DNA from: Candidatus Poribacteria bacterium
GTDB lineage: Bacteria > Poribacteria > WGA-4E > WGA-3G
DNA length: 64,000 bases
Assembly (NCBI GenBank): GCA_026702755.1
Contig: JAPPBX010000001.1
Span: 100,184 to 164,183 of the forward strand
Direction of reading: 5' to 3'
How positions within the stretch are numbered: position 1 is the first letter of the stretch; each line of letters begins with the position of its first letter. This document shows, piece by piece, positions 35,927-45,708 of this stretch. Under the pieces are notes generated by a model that was not told the origin of the DNA, searched no databases, and saw nothing but the letters and a program-made list of their open reading frames with translations. The translations under genes and the position numbers were made by a program.

Positions 35927-36739
35927 ATGGCATTTCAATTTCAAGATTCCATGGTTAATGAATACCTCTCGCAAGGCTATCTCATCTTTCAAGGAATTGT
36001 TCCACCATCGTTGCTCACGGATTTGCGCCGAGAAGCACAGAAAGCACGCGATTTGGCACATAAACTCAACGGACCGCAGACGCAACGCATCCAACCACTC
36101 TCCAATTACGGCGATGAACTGGACCTGAAGCCTTTCTACGATTACACAGAGTTGCCGGAACTCCGAGACGCTATCGAAAAATTGCTCGGTCCTGATTATA
36201 CGCATGGTCACGTTGACATTATGGGCCTCCTCGTTGAGCCGCTTGAGTATCCGTGGCACATCGGTTGGCACCGAGATGGTGTTGTCGAAGTTCCTCTGGA
36301 AGCGCGGGATGAGATTGTCAACGCAAAGTTGGCGGAAGTCTGGCACGACTTGCGTCACTTCAACCAAGTCAACTGCGCGATTTATGCGGACTCCTGTACG
36401 TGGTTTGTCCCAGGTAGCCATCTACGCCAGTGGGATCTGCCCGGTGAAGAACAATCAACAAAAGACCCGAAGTTGCGGAAACCCGCAGAAGGACAATCTA
36501 ACGCTGAAGCTGAGCGATACTGTTTAGAGCACTGCAGACAGTTTCCCGGAGCCGTTCAGGTGCATCTGGGACCGGGAGATTTCATGGTCTATCGGAATCT
36601 TGCATGGCACACAGGAAATTATATTACCTACCAACCACGCGCAACGATCCACGATGTCGTCCGCTATGAAGGAAAGAAAGATTGGACCGATTGGCAACAA
36701 ACGAAATTGGATGCCGTTAAACGAATGAAGGAAAAATAA
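35927..36739 (+). CDS. Phytanoyl-CoA dioxygenase family protein (paralogue 4)
   Basis: 270 aa. The iron-binding HxD is in GWHRDGVVEVPL, and the distal His and the Arg in LAWHTGNYITYQPRATIHDV. MVNEYLSQGYLIFQGIV is the entry motif. TAGGAAG precedes the ATG. It appears to be the third gene of the VOC-HIT-PhyH run. It shows little obvious similarity to the other four PhyH genes outside the motif positions. Confidence 0.9.
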   Translation: MAFQFQDSMVNEYLSQGYLIFQGIVPPSLLTDLRREAQKARDLAHKLNGPQTQRIQPLSNYGDELDLKPFYDYTELPELRDAIEKLLGPDYTHGHVDIMGLLVEPLEYPWHIGWHRDGVVEVPLEARDEIVNAKLAEVWHDLRHFNQVNCAIYADSCTWFVPGSHLRQWDLPGEEQSTKDPKLRKPAEGQSNAEAERYCLEHCRQFPGAVQVHLGPGDFMVYRNLAWHTGNYITYQPRATIHDVVRYEGKKDWTDWQQTKLDAVKRMKEK

Positions 36740-36790
36740 CCAGGAGCATATCTGTGATGCGAGTTTCAAACCGGGTCCGCTGCAGCTTAT

Positions 36791-37993
36791 CTACAACCGA
36801 TCAACTGTGTATGCCTCTAACAACTCTTCGTCCAAATCCACGCCGAAGCCGGGCGCATCGTTGAGATAGAAGAATCCATCGCGAGACTCTGGTCGTAAAC
36901 GGCGATATAACTCATTTTCAACGCCATCGCGAGAAGGACCGAAGGTTTCTGCCATACACGGCATCGGAAGGCACGCGGTGAGATGTAAACCCCACGGCGT
37001 GCCAGCTTGATGGAGCCACGTTGGAATGTCCTGCTCAGCGGCTTCACGTGCAATTCGGAGGCACTCCGTAAAACCGCCCGCCCAACTTATATCGGGCTGA
37101 ATCATATCAGCCGCTTTCCACCGCAGCAATTCGCGAAACCCGTATCGCGTGAATTCATGTTCACCGGAGACAATCCATATCGGTTGCACATCGCGCACCA
37201 ATTGTGCCATGCCTGCGTAGTCGTCAAGTGGGATAGGCTCCTCAATCCATTTGAGGTCGATATTAGCAGCTGCCTCGGCGAAACGGAGCGTATAGTCTAC
37301 ATCCCAACGGAGATAGATGTCTGCCATCAGTTCGACATCCGCACCGATGACATCCCGTGCGACATTTATCATTTCCACATTTTCTGCAAAGCCATCTTCA
37401 CCTTCCGCAAGTCCATTCCTTAAGGGCAACTTACAAGCGGCGAACCCGTTCTCTGCATAATAACCGACATCGCCACCCGTGGCATAAGCAGGAATCTTAA
37501 GGCGTGGTGTATCTGTAATAAGACTATAGACAGGCGCGTCCACAATCTTCCCACACAAGTCAACAAGCGCGAGTTCTATACCGCTCAATGCATAAATAAC
37601 CAAGCCGCGTCGTCCGTAAATTGAGGTGATGTGATACAGATGTTCCCATATCTCCTCAACATCAACCGGATCGCGTCCGATGACGAAGTGTTGGAGGTGT
37701 TTCTCAATAATCAGCGCACCTGCAAGTCCGCCACCACCGAGACCGTATCCTTTCAAACCCTTATCGGTCGTTATTTCTACGATTAACGCCCCTGCTTGCG
37801 TTGCGAAGGGACCGCGCCAATCAACATGTGCCGTCTGAGTCGTCGGTTTCTGCCACTGCCCTTTGGCAAACCCCAAACTGGGCATTGCACGAGGGTTCAG
37901 GTTGACATGCCATGTCCGAATCCCCGCAACGGTATGTCGGGTTTTTGCACGTTCTTTCCACGTAGCCGTGAGATTGTTTTCATTGCAGGGCAT
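36791..37993 (-). CDS. Mandelate racemase/muconate lactonizing enzyme family protein
   Basis: 400 aa enolase-superfamily enzyme. The carboxylate metal ligands are read in VELMADIYLRWD, KWIEEPIPLDD and IVSGEHEFTRYGF, and a further acid in QPDISWAGGF. The lysine-bearing catalytic strand is FAACKLPLRNG. The HLHQAGTPWGLH stretch resembles substrate-pocket residues of sugar-acid dehydratases. Most such enzymes dehydrate aldonic or uronic acids. AAGGAAGG sets the start. It is followed, on the same strand, by no close gene; the DUF6785-type gene lies upstream. Confidence 0.86.
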   Translation of the reverse strand: MPCNENNLTATWKERAKTRHTVAGIRTWHVNLNPRAMPSLGFAKGQWQKPTTQTAHVDWRGPFATQAGALIVEITTDKGLKGYGLGGGGLAGALIIEKHLQHFVIGRDPVDVEEIWEHLYHITSIYGRRGLVIYALSGIELALVDLCGKIVDAPVYSLITDTPRLKIPAYATGGDVGYYAENGFAACKLPLRNGLAEGEDGFAENVEMINVARDVIGADVELMADIYLRWDVDYTLRFAEAAANIDLKWIEEPIPLDDYAGMAQLVRDVQPIWIVSGEHEFTRYGFRELLRWKAADMIQPDISWAGGFTECLRIAREAAEQDIPTWLHQAGTPWGLHLTACLPMPCMAETFGPSRDGVENELYRRLRPESRDGFFYLNDAPGFGVDLDEELLEAYTVDRL

Positions 37994-38053
37994 AATGTCC
38001 TTCCTTATAAAAGTTTCATCTTAATGGTAGGGGCAGTTTACGATTGCCACAGA

Positions 38054-40063
38054 TCACGATGGTAGTGCAAAATAACCGATTCCAGTGAACAATCCAACTA
38101 TCATCCAGAGACCCACCATCACGTATTCGCCGAAAATCAAGCCGAACGCAACAGGTCGAATTTTTCGATACGTTGAGGCACCGCCAAATTTCAGTGCCAT
38201 ATACTTAATGAACCACCCAATCAGAATTGAGGACCAGAGGTGAAAGGGTGGATACGTCGCTCCGAGGAGATAACCGATCGGATGCAAGGACCACCAGACA
38301 AAGTTCTGCCGCATCCAGAGCATAAACCCCGTAAACCCAGCACCAGCAATCATACTGTACACCTCGTCCCACTTTGTTTCAATAGGGAATTGGATGAGGC
38401 TGCTCATCCGTTGAAAATAGTTGCGTGGCGCGACCACGAAGGACCAACTCTGTAAAAACAGGGCACCCTTACCGTAAATTAGCGTCAACGAGGCGTAAAC
38501 AGACACAAGGAGCGCGAAGATAATTGCGACCCATAGGATCGGCATAATACGCCGACGAGCGAGTTTCACCTCATCTGCTGCCTTGAAACTATGAAGGAAG
38601 TTTGGCATCATAAACTCGCCCCAATCACGCAAAAAGGTACGTTGGAAACTCAGAATGGCGAGACTCTTATGCCCTAACGCGTTGGAGCCCAAAGTAATAT
38701 CAATGTATTCTGAAGGGAAAAAAGGTGCCTGTACAAGCAACAATCCACCATTAACGACCATCCATGACAGCACAATAGACGTGATAAAGATAGAGAGCAG
38801 CGTTACAACCGCGACCCACGTCGTTATGCCTGCAACAACAAAAAAGATGACCAGAATAGTAAACCCGAAGAGAAATCCAAGGAGTGCGACGCGATACGAA
38901 ACCGGTTCATTGGAATCGTCTATCGGTTGCCCAGCCAAGGTAGTATGACTTGTCCTCGCATGCCCCAGACCGAAGGTCTTCCTAAAAACCGATGCGATGT
39001 GTTCACGTCCTATCCAGAAAACCGCGGGGACAAAAACGAGATAGCCTCCCATCACTTGACGGCTACAACTAATCCACGGACCGATGCTGAGTCCAATCGC
39101 ATTCATGATGATATACTGGAGTTTGAAAAAGAGATAGAAGAACCAGAGACTAAACGAAACCTCAAGCGTGAGTAAAGAGGCTATCCCGATGACAGAAAAA
39201 TAGATGACGAACCGCATCGCGGGCCACCATCCAAGCGTATGCCACGGCTTTTCGGTGAAAACGGCGTAGATATTGTAAATAAGCGGGATCTCTGGCACCT
39301 GTGGGAAATGCGCATGCAACCCGTTGATAAGGTGCAACACCACTGGTAGTGCCATCCCTGCCCAGAGGAGTCTGCTTTTGAAAAAGGTATTGAGAAGCGT
39401 GCCGCGCGCCGGTTCCGCAGCAAGTTGTACCGGAATCTGAATTAATGGGAACGAGAACCTTTCGCGTTCCACCCACTGTTTTCGGAGAATTGTAGACAGA
39501 CAAAGTGTTGTGAAATAGAAAACCAGAACGAAAAGTCCCCAGACAAGCAATGGCTTGAGCCATATCATCCAGGGGACACTTTCACCCGGGGAAATCCCTT
39601 CATAGAAATCTGTTACAGCGCGAGAATCTGTGACAACAAGCCACTCTGGAACGTGTGGGTGGAGCGTTTCTGCCCAATCGTTTTCCGTTGTCGTGAAGTA
39701 GCGCAGCGCAACAAGGGATGGAAGCAAAAATTGCAACAAACCCATTGACGGAATGCCGACTGCGACAATTAACATCATCCAGATGACGGTTAATTCCAAT
39801 GCGGAGAAGACAAAACGCCTACTCCGCATCAACTTACGCAACGGCAGATTGACAAGGAATACCAGAATGAGGAGTCCGAAGATTGAACCAACAGGGAGAT
39901 GATTGCCTGCGATCTTGGTATTTTGTAGGAAATAGTTGTTGTAGGGAGTGATTGCACACATTACACCTACTAAGAGCAGCCCTACGAGGATAGCAGGAAA
40001 TCGGATTTTCTGGTGGGACCTGCTAGTTTCCCCAAAATTGTCTTTAAACGTGTTGACAGCCAA
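38054..40063 (-). CDS. DUF6785-type polytopic membrane protein (paralogue 2)
   Basis: 669 aa with about a dozen membrane segments. It shares ENDWAETLHPHVPEWL, RKQWVERERFSFPLIQIP, and a late YRKIRPVAFGLIFGEY with the other two paralogues, but lacks their RAExGPPT motif and instead has a divergent VQAPFFPSEYI region, so it is the outlier. The start is TTG: no ATG lies close and GGGAG is upstream. A sulfatase gene lies 46 nt further upstream and the enolase-superfamily gene downstream, on the same strand, which may form a transcription unit. Function unknown. Confidence 0.75.
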   Translation of the reverse strand: MAVNTFKDNFGETSRSHQKIRFPAILVGLLLVGVMCAITPYNNYFLQNTKIAGNHLPVGSIFGLLILVFLVNLPLRKLMRSRRFVFSALELTVIWMMLIVAVGIPSMGLLQFLLPSLVALRYFTTTENDWAETLHPHVPEWLVVTDSRAVTDFYEGISPGESVPWMIWLKPLLVWGLFVLVFYFTTLCLSTILRKQWVERERFSFPLIQIPVQLAAEPARGTLLNTFFKSRLLWAGMALPVVLHLINGLHAHFPQVPEIPLIYNIYAVFTEKPWHTLGWWPAMRFVIYFSVIGIASLLTLEVSFSLWFFYLFFKLQYIIMNAIGLSIGPWISCSRQVMGGYLVFVPAVFWIGREHIASVFRKTFGLGHARTSHTTLAGQPIDDSNEPVSYRVALLGFLFGFTILVIFFVVAGITTWVAVVTLLSIFITSIVLSWMVVNGGLLLVQAPFFPSEYIDITLGSNALGHKSLAILSFQRTFLRDWGEFMMPNFLHSFKAADEVKLARRRIMPILWVAIIFALLVSVYASLTLIYGKGALFLQSWSFVVAPRNYFQRMSSLIQFPIETKWDEVYSMIAGAGFTGFMLWMRQNFVWWSLHPIGYLLGATYPPFHLWSSILIGWFIKYMALKFGGASTYRKIRPVAFGLIFGEYVMVGLWMIVGLFTGIGYFALPS

Positions 40064-40109
40064 GCGTGTACGTGTCTCCCATTCTTGTTATCGGTTCAAA
40101 ATCTTGCTT

Positions 40110-41570
40110 TTAACTTTCGTCTCGCACTGAAGGACGATAGAGACAAGTTTCAGCATCGACAACACGACCATCAGGTAATGTATACTGATTCGGCGTGCCT
40201 TGACCCCACGGTTCCTTGAAATCTTGGCTTCGCACTTTATCAACTTCCATCTGCTCTGCGACCTTTTCCCATGAGAAACCATTCATGAGCCGCTCATGTA
40301 GGGATGCCTCTAATTCGCTATAGTCCGCTTGTCCTGCGAGGTTCTCAAATTCATCCGGGTCTTTTTTCAAATCAAAGAGAATAGATTCGTCTTCAGGAAA
40401 GGCGACGTATTTATGGCGAGGCGTTCGGAGCATACGCATCGGTCCTGTAGTCTGGTTCGACCAGTATTCGGTGATTGCAGTGTTGCGCCACCCCTCGGCA
40501 TTACCGGACATAAGGTTCGTCAGGTCTGCACCGTCTAAACCCTCAGGGATAGGAATACCGGCTCTGGTACATAGCGTTGGGAAGAGGTCATTCAGTTCAA
40601 CAGGTGCTGTCACTCGTGAGCCGTGTGATTGTTGGAGCTGATTGTCCCAGACGATTAAAGGTACCCGCGCCGCTGCCTCGTAGTAACTGGATTTCCACCA
40701 CTGTCCGTGTTCACCCGCCATCTCACCGTGATCTGTCGTATAGACAATAATAGTATTATCCAAAAAGCCATCGCGTTCTAAAAGTGCGAGCAGATCTCCA
40801 ACGGTCTCGTCAAGGAATTCACAACAGGCGTAGTATGCCGCTCGCGCTTTTCGGGCTTCTTCGGGCGGGATTTCCTCTGTGTTGAAGTTGTCCCGTAAAC
40901 CTTTCGCGAAGGGGTGTGTTTGTTCCAAATGTCCTTCTGGAATGTTAGGCATATCTATATTATCGGGCCAATACTTATCAAGAAGCCGTTTGGGTGCCGT
41001 GAGAGGGAAATGTGGACGACTGTAACTTGCAAGCAGGAACCACGGCTGTTCTGACGATTGGGACCTTAAGTATTCAAGCGTTTCTGTATTGATAACCCGT
41101 TCTTGCAGCATGCTTGTCGGGATTTCAGTGATTCCTGCCAATCGTGTTCGCGGGCGTTTCCCAGATGGAGTCTTCAATGGATCCGTTTGATGTCCGGCAT
41201 ATCCGCGCAGGTCGCCGTAAGGTCGAGACTGAAACCCGTTGCTCTGTTCTTTTCCACCGAAGTGCATCTTCCCAACGAGCGCAGTCGCATAGCCGTGCTG
41301 TGCGAAATGTGCGGGCATCGTGAGGTGTTCAGGAAACAGGATGGAGCCGTTATTCCACGCCGAACATCGATGGGCGTGTTTTCCTGTTAGCATACACATT
41401 CGGGAAGGGGTGCAGAGCGGTACCTGGCAATAAGCACTTTCAAAATAGGTTCCAGATTCGGCGAGTTGATCAAGATTCGGTGTTTGGACAATGTCATTGC
41501 CTTCACAGCCTATAGCGTGCGGACTATGTTCGTCACTCATCAAGAAGAGAATATTCGGTCTTTGAGCCAT
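40110..41570 (-). CDS. Sulfatase, FGly type (paralogue 3)
   Basis: 486 aa. C53-T-P-S-R57 in VPLCTPSRMCM is the formylglycine motif, with a second metal site TTDHGEMAGEH. The N-terminus PNILFLMSDEHSPHAIGCEG is typical. There is no signal peptide. GGAGGG precedes the ATG. It is similar in layout to the sulfatase at 33283 but not a recent duplicate. The stop is followed 46 nt later by the DUF6785-type gene on the same strand. Confidence 0.93.
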   Translation of the reverse strand: MAQRPNILFLMSDEHSPHAIGCEGNDIVQTPNLDQLAESGTYFESAYCQVPLCTPSRMCMLTGKHAHRCSAWNNGSILFPEHLTMPAHFAQHGYATALVGKMHFGGKEQSNGFQSRPYGDLRGYAGHQTDPLKTPSGKRPRTRLAGITEIPTSMLQERVINTETLEYLRSQSSEQPWFLLASYSRPHFPLTAPKRLLDKYWPDNIDMPNIPEGHLEQTHPFAKGLRDNFNTEEIPPEEARKARAAYYACCEFLDETVGDLLALLERDGFLDNTIIVYTTDHGEMAGEHGQWWKSSYYEAAARVPLIVWDNQLQQSHGSRVTAPVELNDLFPTLCTRAGIPIPEGLDGADLTNLMSGNAEGWRNTAITEYWSNQTTGPMRMLRTPRHKYVAFPEDESILFDLKKDPDEFENLAGQADYSELEASLHERLMNGFSWEKVAEQMEVDKVRSQDFKEPWGQGTPNQYTLPDGRVVDAETCLYRPSVRDES

Positions 41571-41763
41571 TAAGTAAAAACCCTCCTCGTTGTCTAAATT
41601 AGGATTTGTAGGATTCTGGGAATTAAAACTGTGCTATTGCCCTGCTGAGTTAATAGTTTACACGACTTCGCGGCGATGTGCAAGTGGATTTTTAGGTGAG
41701 GTAGAAATGCGAAACTACGTTAACTGGAAGATCACACAGTCATTCTCTTATCCTGAAAATTCT

Positions 41764-43842
41764 TTAATCCTGAAAATCCTGATTCAGACGAGAAGAAGCA
41801 TGCGATGGTTTTGCTTTGGACTTCGCGACACCCATTCCGAGAGCAGGTAACACAGTCCCAGAAATGTCAACGGAATAGTCAAAAATCGTCCATCCTGAAG
41901 CCCCCAAGGAGCGTGAGAGGTAAATCTGCTCAACCACCGCATCTGGTGTAAGTAGCGAATTAGAAGCAGTCGCACCGATACCGGGATAAACCGCAACCTC
42001 TTTAGGCATCAGCGTAAGTTGATTGGTAAGCAATTCTGTGAAATAGTTTGTATCTTCAGTATAATTCATCGGACACACGAAATCGACATAACCGGCTTTT
42101 GCCCATGCGATCCAATCCTGTCCAATAGAGGTTACACATGCTGGATAACCTCCAAAGACTGCCGTAGAAATTTTGAGATTAGGGTTCGCCTCGCGTCCCC
42201 GCTTGTGGAGTAAGCGAACCAAGCGCGTAATTTGCTGCGTCCGCCACTCAACATACTTGTCACTGTAAATCCCAGTCTTCGGTAAAACAGCGGCGGGCCA
42301 TTCATCAATTCGCAATCGCGTTGCAAGCACAAATCTTTTACGGCACTCTTGACAGTAGCATGCGTGGCTTCCGGGATAACGAATATAATCCAAATGGATA
42401 CCATCAACATCGTAATTCGCTACAATCTCCAACATGCTCTCCAATTCCAAAAGAACGTTTTCTGGATGTGAAGGGCAAAGCCAGTTGATCGGTTTTCCAG
42501 TCGCTGAGACTTGGGTCCGTCCCGATTCTCGCATCTTTTTTATAAATTCTTCCGGCGCGCCTTCCAAATTCCACGTAATCTTCCACACGTGGACCTCTAA
42601 ATTGTGCTTACGTGCCGCCGCGATGCATTGTGCCAACTGATCCCCGTATTGCGCAAAAGTTTTGCTCTGCGGTAAGACTTTACTCGGATAATGTGCTACG
42701 CCTGCCAATGCCATGTTTGGAAGAATCATGTTCACGCCTGCTGCGGTTAATTCCTTAGCAGACCGGTCCCAATCACCCGGATACGCGCCCAGTCCAGAAT
42801 GATTCCATACGGCGCGTCCCTCTGTTTCAACACTTACATGCGACAAGAAATAGGCTTTTGAGAACGCCTCACGGCTTGCGCGGGCTGTGGTTATTGCTGC
42901 ATTGTAAACCTTGTGCTCATATTCAGTGCGCGCTCTCGCCATCATAAGTTCACCTGTTTTCAAAGCCTGTTCCGCTTCCGAGATGCCATTTTGCTGGGCA
43001 AATGCCCTTAACGCTTCAAGCCCTTCTGTATGTCCAATGTTCGTTATTGCCTCTATTGCCCGCTTGGCGAGTGTGTCCCGAAATTCTGGAATGAGATGCC
43101 CCAGAAGCGCAGCAAGCAACTGCGTCTTGGTCTGAATGTCGTCTGGGAGAAAAATGTGGCTGAAGAACACCCCTGCCTCACCTACAAAGAGAGCTGGCAA
43201 ACTGGTCGACTCCGCCATGGCATTATGCCAATACCCAATAATCTTCGTCCGTGGTGTTGTTGGCTCTGCCACCGTAATGTTCCACGATGCCTGTCTGATA
43301 GATGCAGGCATATCAGGTATTTCAGAGGTATTGAGACGAACTGTGGAAAACTGCCCCGGTGCCTCTTCTTTCAGCCAACCCGTTTGACGCAAACCGAGGA
43401 GCGGTGCTACCGCATCCGCTAAACTATAAGTTACGAAAAGTTTGCCGCCACCCGCGACGAAACCTTTTAATAACTTCGCGGTCTGTGCTGTAACAACAGT
43501 GTTTAAGGGAAGAATAACCAATCGGCGAGGTTTGAGCTGCGCTTGGGAAAGCGAGGCTTCCTCAAGCACAGCGGCAGTAAACCCGATGCTGTTAAGCATC
43601 TGATTGAACCGCTTGCTGACAGTACGAGCGTATTGAACATCACCTGATGCTGGTAAAACAATCGCAATCTTTGCCGGTTGCGCAGCAGCGAAGTTGAACC
43701 AATTGGTACTCCAGAGAAACGCACACGCGAAAAAGACTATTGGAACACAACACCTTCTATTGGTAGTTTCACGGAGCTGCGATCGGAAGATCCCTATGAT
43801 GGCACACGATAGGTTTTGGCTTACAACACGAGTTAAAAACAT
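41764..43842 (-). CDS. Family-10-like glycosyl hydrolase, probably exported
   Basis: 692 aa. A hydrophobic N-terminus (CVPIVFFACAFLWSTNWFNF) suggests export. A GATase-like region (IAIVLPASGDVQYARTVSKR, then GGGKLFVTYSLAD) precedes a TIM-barrel with YDVDGIHLDYIRYPGS and a CYCQECRKRF cysteine cluster, which is the pattern of family-10-like glycosyl hydrolases. The ATG overlaps the stop of the AmiC-like gene as TAATG, so the pair is coupled and a peptidoglycan role is likely. Its last ten residues, RLNQDFQD and neighbours, are read from a dispersed intergenic repeat. Confidence 0.8.
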   Translation of the reverse strand: MFLTRVVSQNLSCAIIGIFRSQLRETTNRRCCVPIVFFACAFLWSTNWFNFAAAQPAKIAIVLPASGDVQYARTVSKRFNQMLNSIGFTAAVLEEASLSQAQLKPRRLVILPLNTVVTAQTAKLLKGFVAGGGKLFVTYSLADAVAPLLGLRQTGWLKEEAPGQFSTVRLNTSEIPDMPASIRQASWNITVAEPTTPRTKIIGYWHNAMAESTSLPALFVGEAGVFFSHIFLPDDIQTKTQLLAALLGHLIPEFRDTLAKRAIEAITNIGHTEGLEALRAFAQQNGISEAEQALKTGELMMARARTEYEHKVYNAAITTARASREAFSKAYFLSHVSVETEGRAVWNHSGLGAYPGDWDRSAKELTAAGVNMILPNMALAGVAHYPSKVLPQSKTFAQYGDQLAQCIAAARKHNLEVHVWKITWNLEGAPEEFIKKMRESGRTQVSATGKPINWLCPSHPENVLLELESMLEIVANYDVDGIHLDYIRYPGSHACYCQECRKRFVLATRLRIDEWPAAVLPKTGIYSDKYVEWRTQQITRLVRLLHKRGREANPNLKISTAVFGGYPACVTSIGQDWIAWAKAGYVDFVCPMNYTEDTNYFTELLTNQLTLMPKEVAVYPGIGATASNSLLTPDAVVEQIYLSRSLGASGWTIFDYSVDISGTVLPALGMGVAKSKAKPSHASSRLNQDFQD

Positions 43843-45446
43843 TACCTGTACCTCTCAAAATTTTTCGATGCAAGCTTTCGGGTTCGCTTTTCAACGCGAG
43901 ATGTCTCATGTCTCTTCCCCAAGAACCTATCAATGCCTTCGGCGATAGCAGTGGCGATCTTATGCTGATATGCCGGTGTTGTGAGCTTCCGTCCTTCTGT
44001 CGGATTCGACACAAATCCGGTCTCAATGAGAACAGCAGGCACGTTTGTTCCGATCAAAACAACAAATCGCGCGTGTTTGACCCCGCGGTCAATCGCCCCG
44101 GTAGCCTGCACCAATGCCTGCTGGACGTATCCCGCCAAACGCCTGCTATCCTCACTTTTGCTCTCTTGTATTATCCCTTTCAGTAACTTTTCCAATTCTT
44201 GGATACTGTAGCCAGAGTCTGCATTCTCGCGCGCGGCTATAATTTCCGATGCTTTGTCCGTACTGGCGACATCCAGATAATAGGTTTCGATACCCCTTGC
44301 TTTAGAACTCTCACTACCATTGGCATGAATGCTCAGAAAGAGATCCGCCTTGTGTTGAATCGCAAACGCAGTGCGGTCCCTAAGCGGAATGAAACGATTG
44401 GTATCACGTGTCATCAGCACAGTGTAGCCTCTTTGCGTTAAAATCTCGCGAAGCTTTTTCGAGATGCTGAGAACAATAGTCCTCTCTTTCCGGGTATTAC
44501 CACCGAATGCTCCGGGATCCTTTCCTCCATGACCGGGATCAATAACTATCGTTTTCGCGGTTAACCCAAACTCACGCGTCAATGATTCGGGAACTAACGG
44601 TTTTGTACCGATAATCGGTGCCGCGGGTTCCTGTCCCAGTCTTGGTCTCGGTTTTGGTTGTGATCGAACTTGTACTTGAACCTCACTTTTTGGTTCCGGT
44701 TGTACTTGGACTCGAACTTCGTTTTTTGGTCCCGGTTCTGGTTGTGGTTTTTGTTGCGGTTGTACTTGAACCTCACCCTTTGGTTTCGGTTTTGACTGCG
44801 GTTGCGCTTGTACGTGAACCTCATTTTCAGACGGTGGTAACACTATCGGCTCTTGTTGGGTTTTGAGTGGCTGTAGCTCCTCAGCGGCAGCGACAACGAT
44901 TTCCTGATTGGTTGAAGACCTTATGAGATTATGATAAAGCACTTTAGCACGTGTGAGGTAACCTTGTCTCGTATAAACACGAGCTAATTCCAACCGAGCA
45001 GGGTCAGATACTTCAGAGTTTGGATAGCGATTTTCCACAAGCTGATATTGCGTGATAGCTTGATAATCGTCGCCGACATAGTCGTAGCAACGCCCTAACC
45101 AATAGTGTGCTTGCGGCACATATTGCGAGGTAGGATAGATGTGAATTAGTTCTTGGAATGCTTGGATTGCCAGCCACGGTGCTTGGGTGTCGCCAGCTTT
45201 GATGCTCCAGGCCCAACTGGAAGCGATGGCGTATTGTGCATCATCTGCCATTTGACCTTGGGGATCCGCGTCAATAATTTTCTGAAATTCTGAAATGAGC
45301 GCACGCCATTCGGCAGCGGTGGCATACGTCTGTTCGCTCGTGTACGCAGAATGACGCTGTGCCGCCTCCTTATAATTGGGCATGCTCATACACCCAAACA
45401 ACACCATCAAAGATAGGACCAGCAGGTAAGAACAATACGTTTTCAT
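43842..45446 (-). CDS. AmiC-like N-acetylmuramoyl-L-alanine amidase lipoprotein
   Basis: 534 aa from the ATG with GAGGGGAAG upstream. A lipobox ends in C19 (VLSLMVLFGC), so it is a lipoprotein. Tetratricopeptide-like helices (about 35-190) are followed by a charged Pro/Gln/Lys-rich linker built from repeats such as QVQPQQKPQPEPGP. The C-terminal amidase_3 domain has TIVIDPGHGGKDPGA, the metal-binding Glu in KERTIVL, and FLSIHANGS, and a late ETGFVSN; the zinc ligands and catalytic Glu are present. It cleaves the amide bond between MurNAc and the stem peptide in the periplasm and precedes the coupled glycosyl hydrolase. Confidence 0.93.
   Translation of the reverse strand: MKTYCSYLLVLSLMVLFGCMSMPNYKEAAQRHSAYTSEQTYATAAEWRALISEFQKIIDADPQGQMADDAQYAIASSWAWSIKAGDTQAPWLAIQAFQELIHIYPTSQYVPQAHYWLGRCYDYVGDDYQAITQYQLVENRYPNSEVSDPARLELARVYTRQGYLTRAKVLYHNLIRSSTNQEIVVAAAEELQPLKTQQEPIVLPPSENEVHVQAQPQSKPKPKGEVQVQPQQKPQPEPGPKNEVRVQVQPEPKSEVQVQVRSQPKPRPRLGQEPAAPIIGTKPLVPESLTREFGLTAKTIVIDPGHGGKDPGAFGGNTRKERTIVLSISKKLREILTQRGYTVLMTRDTNRFIPLRDRTAFAIQHKADLFLSIHANGSESSKARGIETYYLDVASTDKASEIIAARENADSGYSIQELEKLLKGIIQESKSEDSRRLAGYVQQALVQATGAIDRGVKHARFVVLIGTNVPAVLIETGFVSNPTEGRKLTTPAYQHKIATAIAEGIDRFLGKRHETSRVEKRTRKLASKNFERYR
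44634..44826 (-). repeat. Degenerate tandem repeat coding for the amidase linker
   Basis: About 190 bp made of imperfect units with TTTGGTTCCGGTTGTACTTG-like periodicity on the plus strand, coding for alternating Gln/Pro/Lys and Val/Gln runs. The repeat is probably variable in length between strains. Confidence 0.65.
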
Positions 45447-45563
45447 AATCTTCCCCTCTTGCGGGCTGTTTTTTTTCTCAATTTTTAGTTTACATACTAC
45501 GAAATAAAACGAAATATCTTCATCTTTCGTTACTAAATTGTTAGGACCTACGGCACGCACGCC

Positions 45564-45590
45564 GCTGGCGAGGTTTTAAACCTCGCCAGC
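45564..45590. repeat. Perfect palindrome, REP-like
   Basis: GCTGGCGAGGTTT and AAACCTCGCCAGC form a 13-bp stem with a single-base spacer. It lies between the divergent AmiC-like and PhyH genes. GC-rich, unlike the AT-rich flanks. It could be a terminator or a binding site. Confidence 0.55.
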
Positions 45591-45708
45591 AAGGGATGCT
45601 GCGCCTTCCAACAAAACTCGACACATCTATTTCCCTGTTGATTTCCCCTTCAATCCATGTTAAACTAACATCTCACAATTGACTTTGAACATAATATAAG
45701 GAGAACCG

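Noticed and set aside
44634..44826. Possible CRISPR-like repeats
   Set aside because: Units are imperfect, directly adjacent and in frame with the amidase; there are no spacers of constant length.
44618..44866. Plus-strand frame rich in Val/Leu opposite the amidase linker
   Set aside because: It is the complement of the repetitive Pro/Gln/Lys linker and only mirrors that repeat.
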